Shown here piece by piece: positions 9,690 to 18,862 of a stretch of DNA of 64,000 bases. The stretch comes from Bernardetia sp. (GTDB taxonomy: Bacteria; Bacteroidota; Bacteroidia; Cytophagales; Bernardetiaceae), in assembly GCF_020630935.1 (NCBI RefSeq), contig NZ_JAHDIG010000008.1:27363-91362 (forward strand), in the 5' to 3' direction. Every line of letters begins with the position of its first letter. Position 1 is the first letter of the stretch. Under the pieces are notes generated by a model. The model did not search any database, was not told the DNA's origin, and was given only the letters and a program-made list of their open reading frames with translations. Both the position numbers and the translations under genes were made by a program.

Positions 9690-10169
9690 ATGAATACTCA
9701 AAAAGCTAATACAAGTCTAATTGGAAAAATACTTCTTTTATCTTTCCTGTTTTTGTTTGTTGGAACGACACAAATTTTTGCACAAAGCGCAAGAGGAAGG
9801 CAAATGCGAAATAAAAATGCTACAGCAGAAGGAAAAGCCGAAAAACGTTCTCAACAATGGCAAACAAAATTTGGATTGAACAACTTACAAACTTACCAGT
9901 TAGAAGTTGCTATGCTCAAACAAAATAGAGATATGGAGAGACTAAAAGGAGGAGGAAATGGCTTTGAGAAAAAAGAAAAACGTCAAGCCATAAAAACTGA
10001 ATTTGAGGCAAAAGTAAGAAACATCTTTACTCCGACTCAGTATGCCAATTACCAAAAAATGAAAGCCGAGAAAAAAGAGAAAAATAAGAATAAAGGAAAA
10101 ATAAAGTATAAAAACAAAGGCAAGAATAAAAATAAGAAAATAGACCATTACGATAACGACAATTTTTAA
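9690..10169 (+). CDS. Secreted basic protein, CpxP/Spy-like helical core
   Basis: 159 residues from the ATG at 9690. An in-frame ATG at 9666 adds eight residues but gives a poorer signal-peptide start. A signal peptide (LLLSFLFLFVGTTQIFAQ) is followed by a helical domain, FGLNNLQTYQLEVAMLKQN and later IFTPTQYANYQKMK. These resemble the two LTxxQ-type motifs of periplasmic Spy/CpxP proteins. The last ~35 residues are almost only Lys, Asn and Gly, then DHYDNDNF. The C-terminal tract is strongly basic low complexity and may bind polyanions. Assignment to the Spy/CpxP fold is by pattern only. Confidence 0.65.
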   Translation: MNTQKANTSLIGKILLLSFLFLFVGTTQIFAQSARGRQMRNKNATAEGKAEKRSQQWQTKFGLNNLQTYQLEVAMLKQNRDMERLKGGGNGFEKKEKRQAIKTEFEAKVRNIFTPTQYANYQKMKAEKKEKNKNKGKIKYKNKGKNKNKKIDHYDNDNF

Positions 10170-10224
10170 ACTCTCATTCTACTTTAAGTACTGAAGACAA
10201 TGAAAATGAGTTCATAAGGTGAAA

Positions 10225-10260
10225 AATTAGCTTCGCTGCTTTGGCAGGTCATAATTCTTA
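10225..10260 (+). repeat. Interspersed repeat, family 3, copy 1
   Basis: AATTAGCTTCGCTGCTTT followed by GGCAGGTCATAATTCTTA. A near copy lies in reverse orientation at 41854-41891. The repeat overlaps the stop codon of the amine oxidase gene (10258-10260). Confidence 0.6.
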
Positions 10261-11598
10261 ACTTATTTTCATTGCTTCCATAATCTCCTCTAAGGCTCTC
10301 TCAGCTGTTTCTAGTGCGCCATGAACAGTGGCAAAATGTCCGTTGTAATGGGTGGCTTCTCCTGCAAAAAATATTTTATCTTCTACAGGACGAGCCAAGT
10401 GTTTACGAAGTTTGTGTGAACCTACTGATGGATACGAGTATGCTCCTTCAATATATTCTACTTTTGCCCAATCCAAATATTCAAAATCTAAAATGGTAGC
10501 CGAAGCATTGCCATCAAAATGTTTGTCTAGCTCGTCAATGAGTTTTTCTAAAATTTGCCCTTTTGAAAAGCCATTTTCTGTATAATATTTGGCTTTATCT
10601 CCCATAATAAATGCTGTCAGTCCAAACGTTGAAGCATTTTTTATGTAGGGAACTGTTTCCCAATATTCACTAGCAGCTTCCATTCCTACCAAATACTCAG
10701 TTGCTATGCCATCGTTGTATTTTTTTTGCCAAAAATTTTCAGAAAAATTGAGAAAAAACTTGATGGCGTAACTATCCATTCCTATTTTATCAATAGCTTC
10801 TTGTTTTTTAGGTGGTAGTTCTGGCAGGAAGGTAATTTTATTTTGTTTGAGTTGTGTAAGGGGAACAGTTATGAGTGCTGCATCGGCTCTATAATTTTGA
10901 AAATCTTTGGTAATGATTTCTACTCCTTCTGCAAACGAACGCACCATCACAACAGGTTTATTGAGTTGCAAAATTGGTTTTGTTTTTTCCTTCCACTCAT
11001 CCAAAAGACTTTCAAAACCTATACACATTCTATAATTTTGTTCTCCTGCTTCCCATCGGTAGGCTTCAACAGCAAGAGCTTTCATTCCAATATTTTCCAA
11101 ACTCGTTCCCATTGCACCAGCAAAGGCTTCATACCAACGATAGGCATCTGGCTGACGTGTAGGTGTAATTTCGTGCTGTTCTAAAAAAGATTTGAGAGAA
11201 ATATCTTCTCCTTCGTAGTTATGGTGTGCATCATAAAATTCTTCGTAGTCTGCAAAATATTGTTTGGCATCTTGTAGTTTTTTGATTTTTCTATGAGAAA
11301 AAAGTTCATCTCTCCAAAGAAAAGAAGAGCCTCCTTCTTTATGGAGTTTATCAGCTTTTTTTGCCATTTTATGCCAAAGAGTTCCCTTTCCGTGTACAAA
11401 TTCTGCTCCCATTTCTAGTTTATAAGGAAAACGGTCTGTTTTTGTCCATACTCTTCCCCCTGTTCTGTCAGAAGCTTCTAATAAAGTTACTTCATATCCT
11501 TCTTCCATTAGCAGACTGGCAGCATACAAGCCTGCTGCCCCAGCTCCAACTACAATAATTTGCTTCTTATTTTTGATTTTTAAGGATGAGTTTTCCAT
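10258..11598 (-). CDS. Flavin-dependent amine oxidase family protein
   Basis: 446 residues. The N-terminal FAD-binding Rossmann motif is GAGAAGLYAASLL, followed by the family's RTGGRVWT and EMGAEFVHG. The C-terminal FAD motif is FFAGEATHYNGHFATVHGA. This order and length fit monoamine oxidase / polyamine oxidase relatives, which oxidise an amine to an imine with release of peroxide. No signal peptide is present, so it should be cytoplasmic. Substrate is unknown. The stop codon lies within a short interspersed repeat. The next gene (11893) is divergent, about 295 bp away. Confidence 0.88.
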   Translation of the reverse strand: MENSSLKIKNKKQIIVVGAGAAGLYAASLLMEEGYEVTLLEASDRTGGRVWTKTDRFPYKLEMGAEFVHGKGTLWHKMAKKADKLHKEGGSSFLWRDELFSHRKIKKLQDAKQYFADYEEFYDAHHNYEGEDISLKSFLEQHEITPTRQPDAYRWYEAFAGAMGTSLENIGMKALAVEAYRWEAGEQNYRMCIGFESLLDEWKEKTKPILQLNKPVVMVRSFAEGVEIITKDFQNYRADAALITVPLTQLKQNKITFLPELPPKKQEAIDKIGMDSYAIKFFLNFSENFWQKKYNDGIATEYLVGMEAASEYWETVPYIKNASTFGLTAFIMGDKAKYYTENGFSKGQILEKLIDELDKHFDGNASATILDFEYLDWAKVEYIEGAYSYPSVGSHKLRKHLARPVEDKIFFAGEATHYNGHFATVHGALETAERALEEIMEAMKIS

Positions 11599-11892
11599 AA
11601 TTAAATGCCTACTTTACAAAGAGAAATAAGTATGTTCATTGTAAAAATAGCTTTAATTTAATTAGCTTCAAAAACTAACAAATGTTATTTACAGCTCGTT
11701 AAATCAAAAATAAGTCAAATAAACAGCTGCTGATACTCTATTTTAAAAAATAGTATGTATTTTGGCTTAATTTTTTAGCCTAATTATTTATATCAAAAAC
11801 CTATCATAAGGATTGTGTAGAAGATAAAGAGTAAATTAAAATAGTCAAATAGATAGGGTTTTAATCTTCTTCCAACATTATAAAACTACAGC

Positions 11893-14178
11893 ATGAAAAC
11901 ATCTCTAAAAAACATATATTCAGATACAACTGATGTATCTGCTCTAGAAAGAGCTAAGGTATCTATCCATACTAAGCTAAAGTCTGCTTTCAGATTTGGC
12001 TACTTAGGAGCTTTTGCCCTTCTTACGCTCTCTTCTTGTGGTCAGAGCCAAAAAACAGCCGAAGCAGAAGAACTAGACTCTAGTCAAGTTCCGATAGAAA
12101 TGGTTGCTCAAAATGTTGCTCTCCAATATCCTAGCCTTACCACATTAGATAATCCAGATGAAGATAGTGAAGAGAAAAACCGTTTCTTGCTTACTCTTTT
12201 AGTGCAGGCTCTCACACAACAGCACTATCAACCACTTGCTTTAGACGATGATTTTGCAGGAAAGACATTCGATTTGTTCTTGACAAGAATGGATAATAAT
12301 AAGCGTTATTTTACTAAAGATGATTTTAAAAAAATAGAAGCTCAAAAAAATCAGATTGATGAGCAAGCTATGCAAGGCGATTATACATTTTTCAATACAG
12401 CTTATGAAATTTTTGAAGAAAGGCTAAAGGAATCAGAAGAAATCAGTAAAGAAGTTTTATCACAACCATTTGACTTTTCTAAAAACGAATCTATCGAATT
12501 AGATGGAGACAAAACAAATTACGCAGCAGATAAAGCAGAGCAAAAAGATAGATGGCGAAAACTCTTGAAATATCAAGTGATGGTTCGCTTAGATGACTTA
12601 CTGTTGGCAGAAGAGAAAAAAGCAAAAGAAGAAGAAGGTTATACAGCTAAATCAGTTGAAGAGCTAGAAAAAGATGCTCGTGAGCGTGTACAGAAAAACC
12701 AAGATGAGTTTTTTAAGCGTATGTATCGTTTAAAGAAAAAAGATTGGAGAAATCTTTACTTAAATAGCATTACAAGTGCTTATGACCCACACACAGAATA
12801 TTATCCACCAAAAGACAAAGAAAACTTCGATATTCAGTTTTCTGGTCAGTTTGAAGGCATTGGAGCAACTTTGCAGGAGCGTGAGGGCGAAATTAAAGTA
12901 ATGGCAATCGTTCCGGGGAGTGCATCTTGGAAGCAAGGCGAGCTCAAAGAAGGCGATATTATTCAAAAGGTAGCGCAGGGAGATGAAGAGCCTGTTTCTA
13001 TTATAGATATGCCTTTAGATGATGCTGTTCAGCTTATTCGTGGAAAAAAAGGTTCAGAAGTACGCCTAACCGTTAAGAAAGTAGATGGCACAACCAAGAT
13101 AATTCCGATTATTCGTGATGTCGTTATTTTGGCAGAAACGTATGCAAAATCGGCTGTTTTAGAACCACAGAAAGGAAAGAAAATTGGTTATATCAAACTT
13201 CCTTCTTTCTATGCTGATTTTAGAAATCAGAACGGACGCAACTCTTCTAGTGATATGAAAGAAGAATTGGAAAAGCTCAATGATGAAAATGTAGAAGGTC
13301 TGATTTTAGATTTGAGAAACAATGGTGGTGGCTCGCTTGCTGACGTTATCAAAATTGTAGGACACTTTATTGAAACAGGGCCTGTGGTGCAGGTCAAGCA
13401 AAGAGGAAGCCTCCCACAAGTTTATTCAGATAATGACAAAGAAGTAGTTTTTGATAAGCCTTTGATTGTTTTGGTCAATGAATTTAGTGCATCGGCTTCT
13501 GAAATATTTGCTGCTGCTGTTCAAGACTATAATCGTGGTATCGTGGTGGGTAGTCCAACATTTGGTAAAGGTTCAGTTCAGAATTTTATGGATTTAGACC
13601 GAGTTTTGGGTAACGACTATGACAATATTAAGCCTTTGGGAGCTTTAAAACTTACCATTCAGAAATACTATCGTATTAATGGAGGTGCAACACAGCTTAA
13701 AGGAGTTGTTCCAGATATTACTCTTCCAGATATGTATTCGTATATAGACTTTGGTGAGGAGCAAGAACCTTATGCGCTAAAGTGGGACGAAATTAGAGAA
13801 GCTCGTTACAAAGAATGGAATCCGTCTTATAAACTGTCAAAAGTACAAGAAGACACAAAGAAGCGAGTTTCTAAGGATGGTATTTTTTCTTCTATTGATG
13901 AGAATGCCAAGCGTCTGAAAAAGCGTAGAGATGAAACACTTTATTCTCTAAACTTAGAAGAATACAGAACTCTACAGCGTCAGTTGGAAGAAGAATCTAA
14001 AAAATACGAAAACTTAGCTAAAGCAGACGAAACGCTCAAAATCTTTGCTGTCAAGAAAGATTTAAAAGAAATCGAATCTGATACTGTAAAGCAAGCAAGT
14101 TTTGATAAGTTTGAAAAAGAACTCAAAAAAGACATTCACTTGCAAGAGGCAATTCGTATTATGAACCAAGTGCAATAA
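11893..14178 (+). CDS. prc: C-terminal (tail-specific) processing protease, Prc type, S41 family
   Basis: 761 residues. Prc/Tsp proteases cut periplasmic proteins from exposed C-termini. Order: lipoprotein-type signal with Cys49 in LTLSSC, a long helical N-terminal domain (about 75-310), a PDZ domain (about 310-395, FEGIGATLQEREG, PGSASWKQGELKEGD), the S41 core, and a C-terminal helical domain. The predicted catalytic dyad is Ser534 (SASASEI) and Lys559 (FGKGSVQ), with the 25-residue spacing of E. coli Prc. The 32-residue charged stretch before the hydrophobic segment is unusually long for a signal, and no internal Met offers a shorter start. Expected location is the inner or outer membrane facing the periplasm. 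A perfect terminator follows. Confidence 0.93.
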   Translation: MKTSLKNIYSDTTDVSALERAKVSIHTKLKSAFRFGYLGAFALLTLSSCGQSQKTAEAEELDSSQVPIEMVAQNVALQYPSLTTLDNPDEDSEEKNRFLLTLLVQALTQQHYQPLALDDDFAGKTFDLFLTRMDNNKRYFTKDDFKKIEAQKNQIDEQAMQGDYTFFNTAYEIFEERLKESEEISKEVLSQPFDFSKNESIELDGDKTNYAADKAEQKDRWRKLLKYQVMVRLDDLLLAEEKKAKEEEGYTAKSVEELEKDARERVQKNQDEFFKRMYRLKKKDWRNLYLNSITSAYDPHTEYYPPKDKENFDIQFSGQFEGIGATLQEREGEIKVMAIVPGSASWKQGELKEGDIIQKVAQGDEEPVSIIDMPLDDAVQLIRGKKGSEVRLTVKKVDGTTKIIPIIRDVVILAETYAKSAVLEPQKGKKIGYIKLPSFYADFRNQNGRNSSSDMKEELEKLNDENVEGLILDLRNNGGGSLADVIKIVGHFIETGPVVQVKQRGSLPQVYSDNDKEVVFDKPLIVLVNEFSASASEIFAAAVQDYNRGIVVGSPTFGKGSVQNFMDLDRVLGNDYDNIKPLGALKLTIQKYYRINGGATQLKGVVPDITLPDMYSYIDFGEEQEPYALKWDEIREARYKEWNPSYKLSKVQEDTKKRVSKDGIFSSIDENAKRLKKRRDETLYSLNLEEYRTLQRQLEEESKKYENLAKADETLKIFAVKKDLKEIESDTVKQASFDKFEKELKKDIHLQEAIRIMNQVQ

Positions 14179-14196
14179 TTTTTAGCAATCTGCACA

Positions 14197-14236
14197 AAAA
14201 AAAGAGTTTGAAACTGGTGTTTCAAACTCTTTTTTT
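14197..14236. terminator. Intrinsic terminator after prc
   Basis: An 18-bp perfect stem (core GAGTTTGAAAC / GTTTCAAACTC), loop TGGT, with A/T runs on both sides. It can serve the convergent gene at 14258 as well. Confidence 0.9.
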
Positions 14237-14257
14237 ATTTATTTTTCTGATAGAATC

Positions 14258-14689
14258 TTAACCAATCTTTTCCATATAATCTTCTAGAAAGACTTCGTCT
14301 GTGAGTGTATATACCAAGTTTCCTTTATGTGAAACTTGTAATTCCATCACACCAGCATCAGAGAGTGAATCCAAAATTTCTTTTGTTTCGTCAATCGGTG
14401 TATTGGTTTGTAAGGCTACTTGTGTAGGCGTAAGCTGTCCTCTGTGTTGGGCTGCCAAATACAAAATATCTAGCTGCTTTTTCTGAAAAAGTTCTTTTTT
14501 CTGTTTTTTATGAAGACGAACTGTATTCCATCCAGAAGCTGCTGCAATACTTCCTGCACTCAGAACACCAACGAGCAAATCTATATCTCCTGAGCCAAGA
14601 AACTCCCCCAAAACTGCTACACTAACAAAAGAAGAAACACCTCCTGTTATTGCAGAAGCCACTTTAAAAAATTGATTTTTAAAACCCAT
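14258..14689 (-). CDS. Hypothetical small membrane protein with winged-helix-like C-terminus
   Basis: 143 residues. Two hydrophobic segments (about 10-28 and 36-54) suggest a membrane anchor. Residues about 70-143 read like a winged helix (LDILYLAAQHRGQLTPTQVA, ETKEILDSLSDAGVM, YTLTDE). This pattern suits a small regulatory or scaffold domain facing the cytoplasm. I do not recognise the family, and a DNA-binding role is inference only. Confidence 0.7.
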   Translation of the reverse strand: MGFKNQFFKVASAITGGVSSFVSVAVLGEFLGSGDIDLLVGVLSAGSIAAASGWNTVRLHKKQKKELFQKKQLDILYLAAQHRGQLTPTQVALQTNTPIDETKEILDSLSDAGVMELQVSHKGNLVYTLTDEVFLEDYMEKIG

Positions 14690-14788
14690 AACCGTAATTT
14701 TTTATAAAAATGAAGCAAATAAAATCTGTTAATTAAGATACGGTTATTTTTTGAGTTAAGATATGAGAAATTTAATTTTTAAGGGATT

Positions 14789-15466
14789 TTAGTAAACATT
14801 TTTTTCTTTCTTCTGATATAATTTCCACCAAGGCGTACTGGGACTGTCGTGGTGTTCGTAATGATAGCCAAAAAAATAACACGAAATAAATGCCCAAATG
14901 TGGTTTTTTTTCTGACTTCTTGAATGGTGTTTGTTATTTGGAGCGTGCCTGTGAGGTAAATATGTTCCAAAATAAAAGAGCTGAAAAGTAGAAACTACTG
15001 ACGGAATCATCCAATAAAAAATAACATTTTCTATCGGAAAAATGAGCTTCAAAACATTGTAGGTAATTGCCATCAACAGGATTTGCCAAACAGTAATGTA
15101 GTTTTTAGCAAAATTGAAATACCAAATCCAAAAGTTGCCATGATGAAAGTCTGGGTCTTTGTCTGTGGCTACAAAACGATGATGTTCGTGGTGTTTTTTG
15201 AGAAGTCTTGGGTAATAGTTGAAGGCAAAAAGTCCTGTTGCAATCGTTCCGATAGTATGATTTACTTTAGAGTTTTTCGAAACTGTATGGTGCATTGCAT
15301 CGTGTGCTGTGATGAAAACACCTGTATAAAGATGAGTTTGGATAAGAAAAAACAGATAAGTCAGAGGATTGTACCAGTTTATTTCATAAAATGCAAGTAA
15401 AAAGCTAAGACTAAGAAGCCAAAGTGTAATAACTGTAATGCCGATATATGTTCCCTTTTGATTCAT
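14789..15466 (-). CDS. crtW: Beta-carotene ketolase, CrtW type (fatty acid desaturase superfamily)
   Basis: 225 residues. CrtW adds keto groups at C4/C4' of the beta-ionone rings of carotenoids, giving echinenone, canthaxanthin or astaxanthin. The membrane di-iron His boxes are all present: FITAHDAMHHTV, HHEHHRFVATDKDPDFH, YLPHRHAPNN and FGYHYEHHDSPSTPWW. About four membrane segments and the 225-residue length fit CrtW rather than the longer desaturases. A carotenoid desaturase gene lies 17 kb away at 32209. crtB, crtY and crtZ are not in the window. Ring ketolation in a crtY-containing host is the likely use. Confidence 0.9.
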   Translation of the reverse strand: MNQKGTYIGITVITLWLLSLSFLLAFYEINWYNPLTYLFFLIQTHLYTGVFITAHDAMHHTVSKNSKVNHTIGTIATGLFAFNYYPRLLKKHHEHHRFVATDKDPDFHHGNFWIWYFNFAKNYITVWQILLMAITYNVLKLIFPIENVIFYWMIPSVVSTFQLFYFGTYLPHRHAPNNKHHSRSQKKNHIWAFISCYFFGYHYEHHDSPSTPWWKLYQKKEKNVY

Positions 15467-15576
15467 TTTTTAATGACTTCTGCAACTGATTAGTTAAGGA
15501 TTTATAGGATGAAAGGCAGGATTAAATATGGTTTTATTTTTTAAGTATAAATAAAAATTGTCTCAACTATTTACTG

Positions 15577-15840
15577 CTAACTGCCCTTTACTTCTTCAAA
15601 CTTCACATATTCGCCTACTTTATCAAAATTATATTTCTTTCCTTTGACTGTTTTTTGTGTGGCTGGCGTTTCGACACGCAATTCTCCTTCTGGACGAATA
15701 TCGTTTTGAGCTTCGTATTGTTGTTGGGCTTGCTTTTGCATTTTCTTGACGAGCTTCTTCATCAAGAACTGCATTATTTTTCCAGAAAAAAAATACAAAA
15801 CCAAAAGAATAATAACCGAAATAATAAAGAACTCTAACAT
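15577..15840 (-). CDS. DUF4834 family membrane-anchored protein
   Basis: 87 residues. One N-terminal transmembrane helix (FFIISVIILLVLYFFSG) is followed by a basic, Gln-rich helix and a short C-terminal motif (VKGKKYNFDKVGEYVKFEEV) that marks this small Bacteroidota family. The function is not known to me. It lies just downstream of waaA on the same strand, with a 116-bp gap containing a diverged repeat, so co-transcription is possible. Confidence 0.78.
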   Translation of the reverse strand: MLEFFIISVIILLVLYFFSGKIMQFLMKKLVKKMQKQAQQQYEAQNDIRPEGELRVETPATQKTVKGKKYNFDKVGEYVKFEEVKGS

Positions 15841-15897
15841 TTGAATTAGTGATAAATGGTAAATGATTAATTGTAAATTATGAAGTCCTAAATCCTA

Positions 15898-15916
15898 GTT
15901 CTGTGTCTCATAGAAT
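15898..15916 (-). repeat. Diverged half of the family 2 repeat
   Basis: GTTCTGTGTCTCATAGAAT resembles the second hairpin of the composite repeats at 9496 and 18107 (GTTCTGTG, 3-nt loop, CACAGAAC) with two changes in the 3' arm. Confidence 0.45.
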
Positions 15917-15956
15917 ATAACCCTTGTAAAAATTAACTCTCTAATTTACAGAAAGT

Positions 15957-17279
15957 TTAATCAATAATTTGCGCAATGTATTTCATAATTTGTTCAGTTG
16001 CTCCTGTGTGTTGAATAACGTATTCCCTCGTAATTTCGTTAATCTGTTCTCTGAAATACTCGTCTGTAAAAAGGTTTTTTAGTAATTTTTCTGCTTCTTT
16101 TGCATCTGAAACCGTAAAAGCTCCTTTTTTTTCTAATAAATCGTTGGCTTCTTTAAACTTTTGATAGTTTTTATTTCCAAAAAGAATCGGCATTCCAAAC
16201 GTAGCAGCTTCTAAAATATTATGTAGCCCTTTTCCATATGCTCCTCCTACAAACGCTACTTCAGCATAGCTATAAATAGAAGATAAAAGTCCAATATTAT
16301 CAATAATCAAAACATCAGCATTACGTAATTCTTGAACCTTTACTTTGTTGCTCAAATTTATTTCAGAATACCGAATTGTAGATAAGAAATTAAAAGCGTT
16401 TTCTACTTTTTGAATGTCAGATGCTGCAATAGTATGAGGAGCAATTACTAATTTGAAGTTTACAATATCTTCTCTAGCTTTATATTTAAAATGATTTTGA
16501 TCTTTGCTTTTATTTTCCTTTATCGCTTTACACGCAGGCGCAATTACTTCAATATCTTCTTGCCACGAACTCCCCACTACCAAAAGATGATGCTGACCTG
16601 CAAACTTTTCTATGATAGGAAGTTCTTTACGTTGTGAAACAATGTGTGCTACCCTATCAAAGCGAGTATCTCCAGAAACCTCTACATTCTGAAAACCAAT
16701 CTTATTTAAAAGCTCTTTAGAAGAATTATTTTGCACAAAAAAATGAGTAAAGCCTTCTAACATTTTCATTGAAAAGTTATTTTTCTGCTTAAAAAAATGT
16801 TGGTCAGCTCTAAAAATTGTCGAAACTGAAAAAAGTGGAATGTTTTGTTTGTGAGTTTCTTTTATGATATGATACCAAAATTCATATTTTACAAAAAAAG
16901 CAATTTTGGGCTTCGTAGTTTCTATAAAAAACTGGGCATTGCTGGGTGTGTCTATTGGAAGGTAGGTAATTATGTCTGCTTTTTCATAATTTTTGCGAAC
17001 TTCATAACCACTTGGAGAAAAAAATGTCAAGAGAATTTTATAATGAGGATAGTCTGCTTTAAAGGCTTCTATGAGGGGTCTGCCCTGCTCAAACTCTCCC
17101 AACGAAGCACAGTGAAACCACGCCACAGGTTGTTTTATTTTTTCAAACTTGGCTTTTAGTTCTGCTCTCCAGTTTCGTCTTCCTTCCCTAAATAGATTTG
17201 CTTTTTCATTGAAGGGAGCAGCTAATTTTATTCCTTGCCAATATCCCCATAGAGAAGCGTCATACAATAGGCTTTTCAT
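15957..17279 (-). CDS. waaA: 3-deoxy-D-manno-octulosonic acid (Kdo) transferase
   Basis: 440 residues. WaaA transfers Kdo from CMP-Kdo to the lipid A precursor at the cytoplasmic face of the inner membrane. The N-terminal acceptor domain has WFHCASLGEFEQGRPLIEAF, whose Glu is the catalytic base in the family. The C-terminal GT-B half shows VVGSSWQEDIEV, FVGGAYGKGLHNILEA and ATFGMPILFG. Length is normal. Its ATG follows the stop of the upstream hydrolase gene by a single base (TAAAATG), so the two are probably translationally coupled. Confidence 0.95.
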   Translation of the reverse strand: MKSLLYDASLWGYWQGIKLAAPFNEKANLFREGRRNWRAELKAKFEKIKQPVAWFHCASLGEFEQGRPLIEAFKADYPHYKILLTFFSPSGYEVRKNYEKADIITYLPIDTPSNAQFFIETTKPKIAFFVKYEFWYHIIKETHKQNIPLFSVSTIFRADQHFFKQKNNFSMKMLEGFTHFFVQNNSSKELLNKIGFQNVEVSGDTRFDRVAHIVSQRKELPIIEKFAGQHHLLVVGSSWQEDIEVIAPACKAIKENKSKDQNHFKYKAREDIVNFKLVIAPHTIAASDIQKVENAFNFLSTIRYSEINLSNKVKVQELRNADVLIIDNIGLLSSIYSYAEVAFVGGAYGKGLHNILEAATFGMPILFGNKNYQKFKEANDLLEKKGAFTVSDAKEAEKLLKNLFTDEYFREQINEITREYVIQHTGATEQIMKYIAQIID

Positions 17280-17280
17280 T

Positions 17281-18081
17281 TTATACTTTCAAAAAATTCT
17301 CAATTTCAGTTATCAGTTCTGGAATTGCCTCCAAATTTAGGGTGTGTCCTTTTTTAGATAATAATTTCAGTTCTGCATTCGGTAAAGCATCTACAATATT
17401 CTGTCCCATTTTTGGAGTTGTCAAAATGTCTTGTTTTCCATGAATAACTTTTACTGGAATAGTTACAGGTTTTAGTTTTTCTCTATAATCTGTACTATTT
17501 TCTGTCGCATCCATCAGTTTCATCAGAGACTCAGAGCTAATTTTGTTTTGCAAACGTGCATTCTGAATTTCTTGAATAGGAATAAGTGGACTAAAGAAAT
17601 ACTCTTGCCCCAAAACGGCAGGAAGCATCACATCAAGCATCAGTTCATATCCTCCTACCAAAAGCGCACGTCTCCAACTTGTTCCTATAAAATCAAAATA
17701 GGGAGTACGATTGGCAAAGGTAGAAATCAAAACAGCTTTTTCAATGTTTTGAGGATAGTTTACCAAAAGTCGCATCGCTACAGCTCCACCGTATGAAATA
17801 CCGACAGGAACAACTCGTTTAGCATTTATTTTTTCTAAAACTTGATTGACATCAGCAGCGTGCTGCTCAAAACTTCTGTATTCGCCTTTTTGGTCAGATT
17901 GTCCTTGAAAAATTTGGTCTATCAGAACTATATTAAACTGATTTTTCAATACTTGTACTATCGGAAACCAAGAAAGAGTAGATTGTGAAAGTCCGTTGAG
18001 AAAAACCAATGTGTATTTAGAATCATCTATAAAATGATGTTCGTAATAGATAGAAAGACCGTCTGGCAATTTTAATTTCAT
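17281..18081 (-). CDS. Alpha/beta hydrolase
   Basis: 266 residues from the ATG at 18079-18081. The frame extends upstream to 18162, but those 27 codons lie in an interspersed repeat and are not conserved-looking. Motifs: LNGLSQSTLSWF (oxyanion loop), nucleophile elbow VGISYGGAV (GxSxG), the acid region VIHGKQDILTTP, and the catalytic His in KKGHTLNLE. These complete a Ser-Asp-His triad. The substrate is unknown. Tight coupling to waaA (1-bp spacing) hints at a lipid or envelope role, which is inference. Confidence 0.85.
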   Translation of the reverse strand: MKLKLPDGLSIYYEHHFIDDSKYTLVFLNGLSQSTLSWFPIVQVLKNQFNIVLIDQIFQGQSDQKGEYRSFEQHAADVNQVLEKINAKRVVPVGISYGGAVAMRLLVNYPQNIEKAVLISTFANRTPYFDFIGTSWRRALLVGGYELMLDVMLPAVLGQEYFFSPLIPIQEIQNARLQNKISSESLMKLMDATENSTDYREKLKPVTIPVKVIHGKQDILTTPKMGQNIVDALPNAELKLLSKKGHTLNLEAIPELITEIENFLKV

Positions 18082-18106
18082 TTGTTTTTGTTTTAGTATA
18101 TTTTCT

Positions 18107-18165
18107 GTTCTGTGAGCCACAGAACAGGGATAAATATTTATCGTTGGTAAAAACATCAACAACGA
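18107..18165 (-). repeat. Composite palindromic repeat, family 2, copy 2
   Basis: Reverse-strand counterpart of the repeat at 9447-9514. The hairpins are GTTCTGTG / CACAGAAC (18107-18125) and CGTTG / CAACG (18142-18164), joined by an AT-rich spacer including ccct next to the second hairpin, as in copy 1. Confidence 0.75.
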
Positions 18166-18204
18166 ATTTATTTCATTCGTAATTTGTAATTGTCCAATTC
18201 GTAA

Positions 18205-18759
18205 TTAATTACCCATTTTCCCAAAAAAATTATTTCCTACTGCATTTTTATCATTAGAAAGATAAAACTCTCTAAAACAAAAAATTACCTCTAGATGTGA
18301 GAGAAAACCATCTTTGTTAGCATCCATTTTTGAGAATGCTTCTTCAGCATAATTTTCACTTTGCTTACAGAGCCTATAGAAATGTGTAAACTCTTTTTTG
18401 TCCCAACACTTATCTTTATCCAAATCTATCAGATGAAACAAACTTTCGATAAAAGGGTACACATAACGCTGATAAGAAGCCGAATCGGCTATCAAAACTT
18501 CATGAACCTCTACAAACTCTTCTAAGCTAATTTTTCCATCTCCATTTTCATCGGCTGCATCAATGAGTTGTCTCCAAAAACGATGAAACATTTGTTGCAA
18601 ACGCTTTTGATGTGCCTGTTCGGCTTCATCTTCTGAAATAGCCAAGTTATCTACAATTTGGTCTAATTCTTTGGGTTCGATAAATCCATTTCCATCTCTA
18701 TCAAAAAAATGAAAAAGATGAGTAAGTTTCTTTTTTTGGAAGGTAGTTAGCATAGACAT
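18205..18759 (-). CDS. EF-hand calcium-binding protein
   Basis: 184 residues from the ATG at 18757-18759. An upstream TTG at 18792 is possible but unlikely. Four EF-hand loops are visible: DRDGNGFIEPKE (about 20-31), DENGDGKISLEE (70-81), DLDKDKCWDKKE (112-123) and DANKDGFLSHLE (146-157). Loops 1, 2 and 4 keep the acidic ligands and central Gly. Loop 3 has Lys in place of the conserved Gly and is probably weak. The layout is like the sarcoplasmic calcium-binding protein / calexcitin type found in some bacteria. No signal peptide, so a cytoplasmic Ca2+ buffer or sensor is the best guess. Confidence 0.85.
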   Translation of the reverse strand: MSMLTTFQKKKLTHLFHFFDRDGNGFIEPKELDQIVDNLAISEDEAEQAHQKRLQQMFHRFWRQLIDAADENGDGKISLEEFVEVHEVLIADSASYQRYVYPFIESLFHLIDLDKDKCWDKKEFTHFYRLCKQSENYAEEAFSKMDANKDGFLSHLEVIFCFREFYLSNDKNAVGNNFFGKMGN

Positions 18760-18862
18760 TTTGATTGAAAATGGATGATTAACAATAGACAATGAAAATT
18801 ACAGATATTTTTCTAAGCGAGCAAAAATGTATAAAGTATAGTCCCAACAAATTTCAAATTAT

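Noticed and set aside
18082..18162. N-terminal extension of the alpha/beta hydrolase
   Set aside because: It is encoded by an interspersed two-hairpin repeat and does not look like part of the fold.
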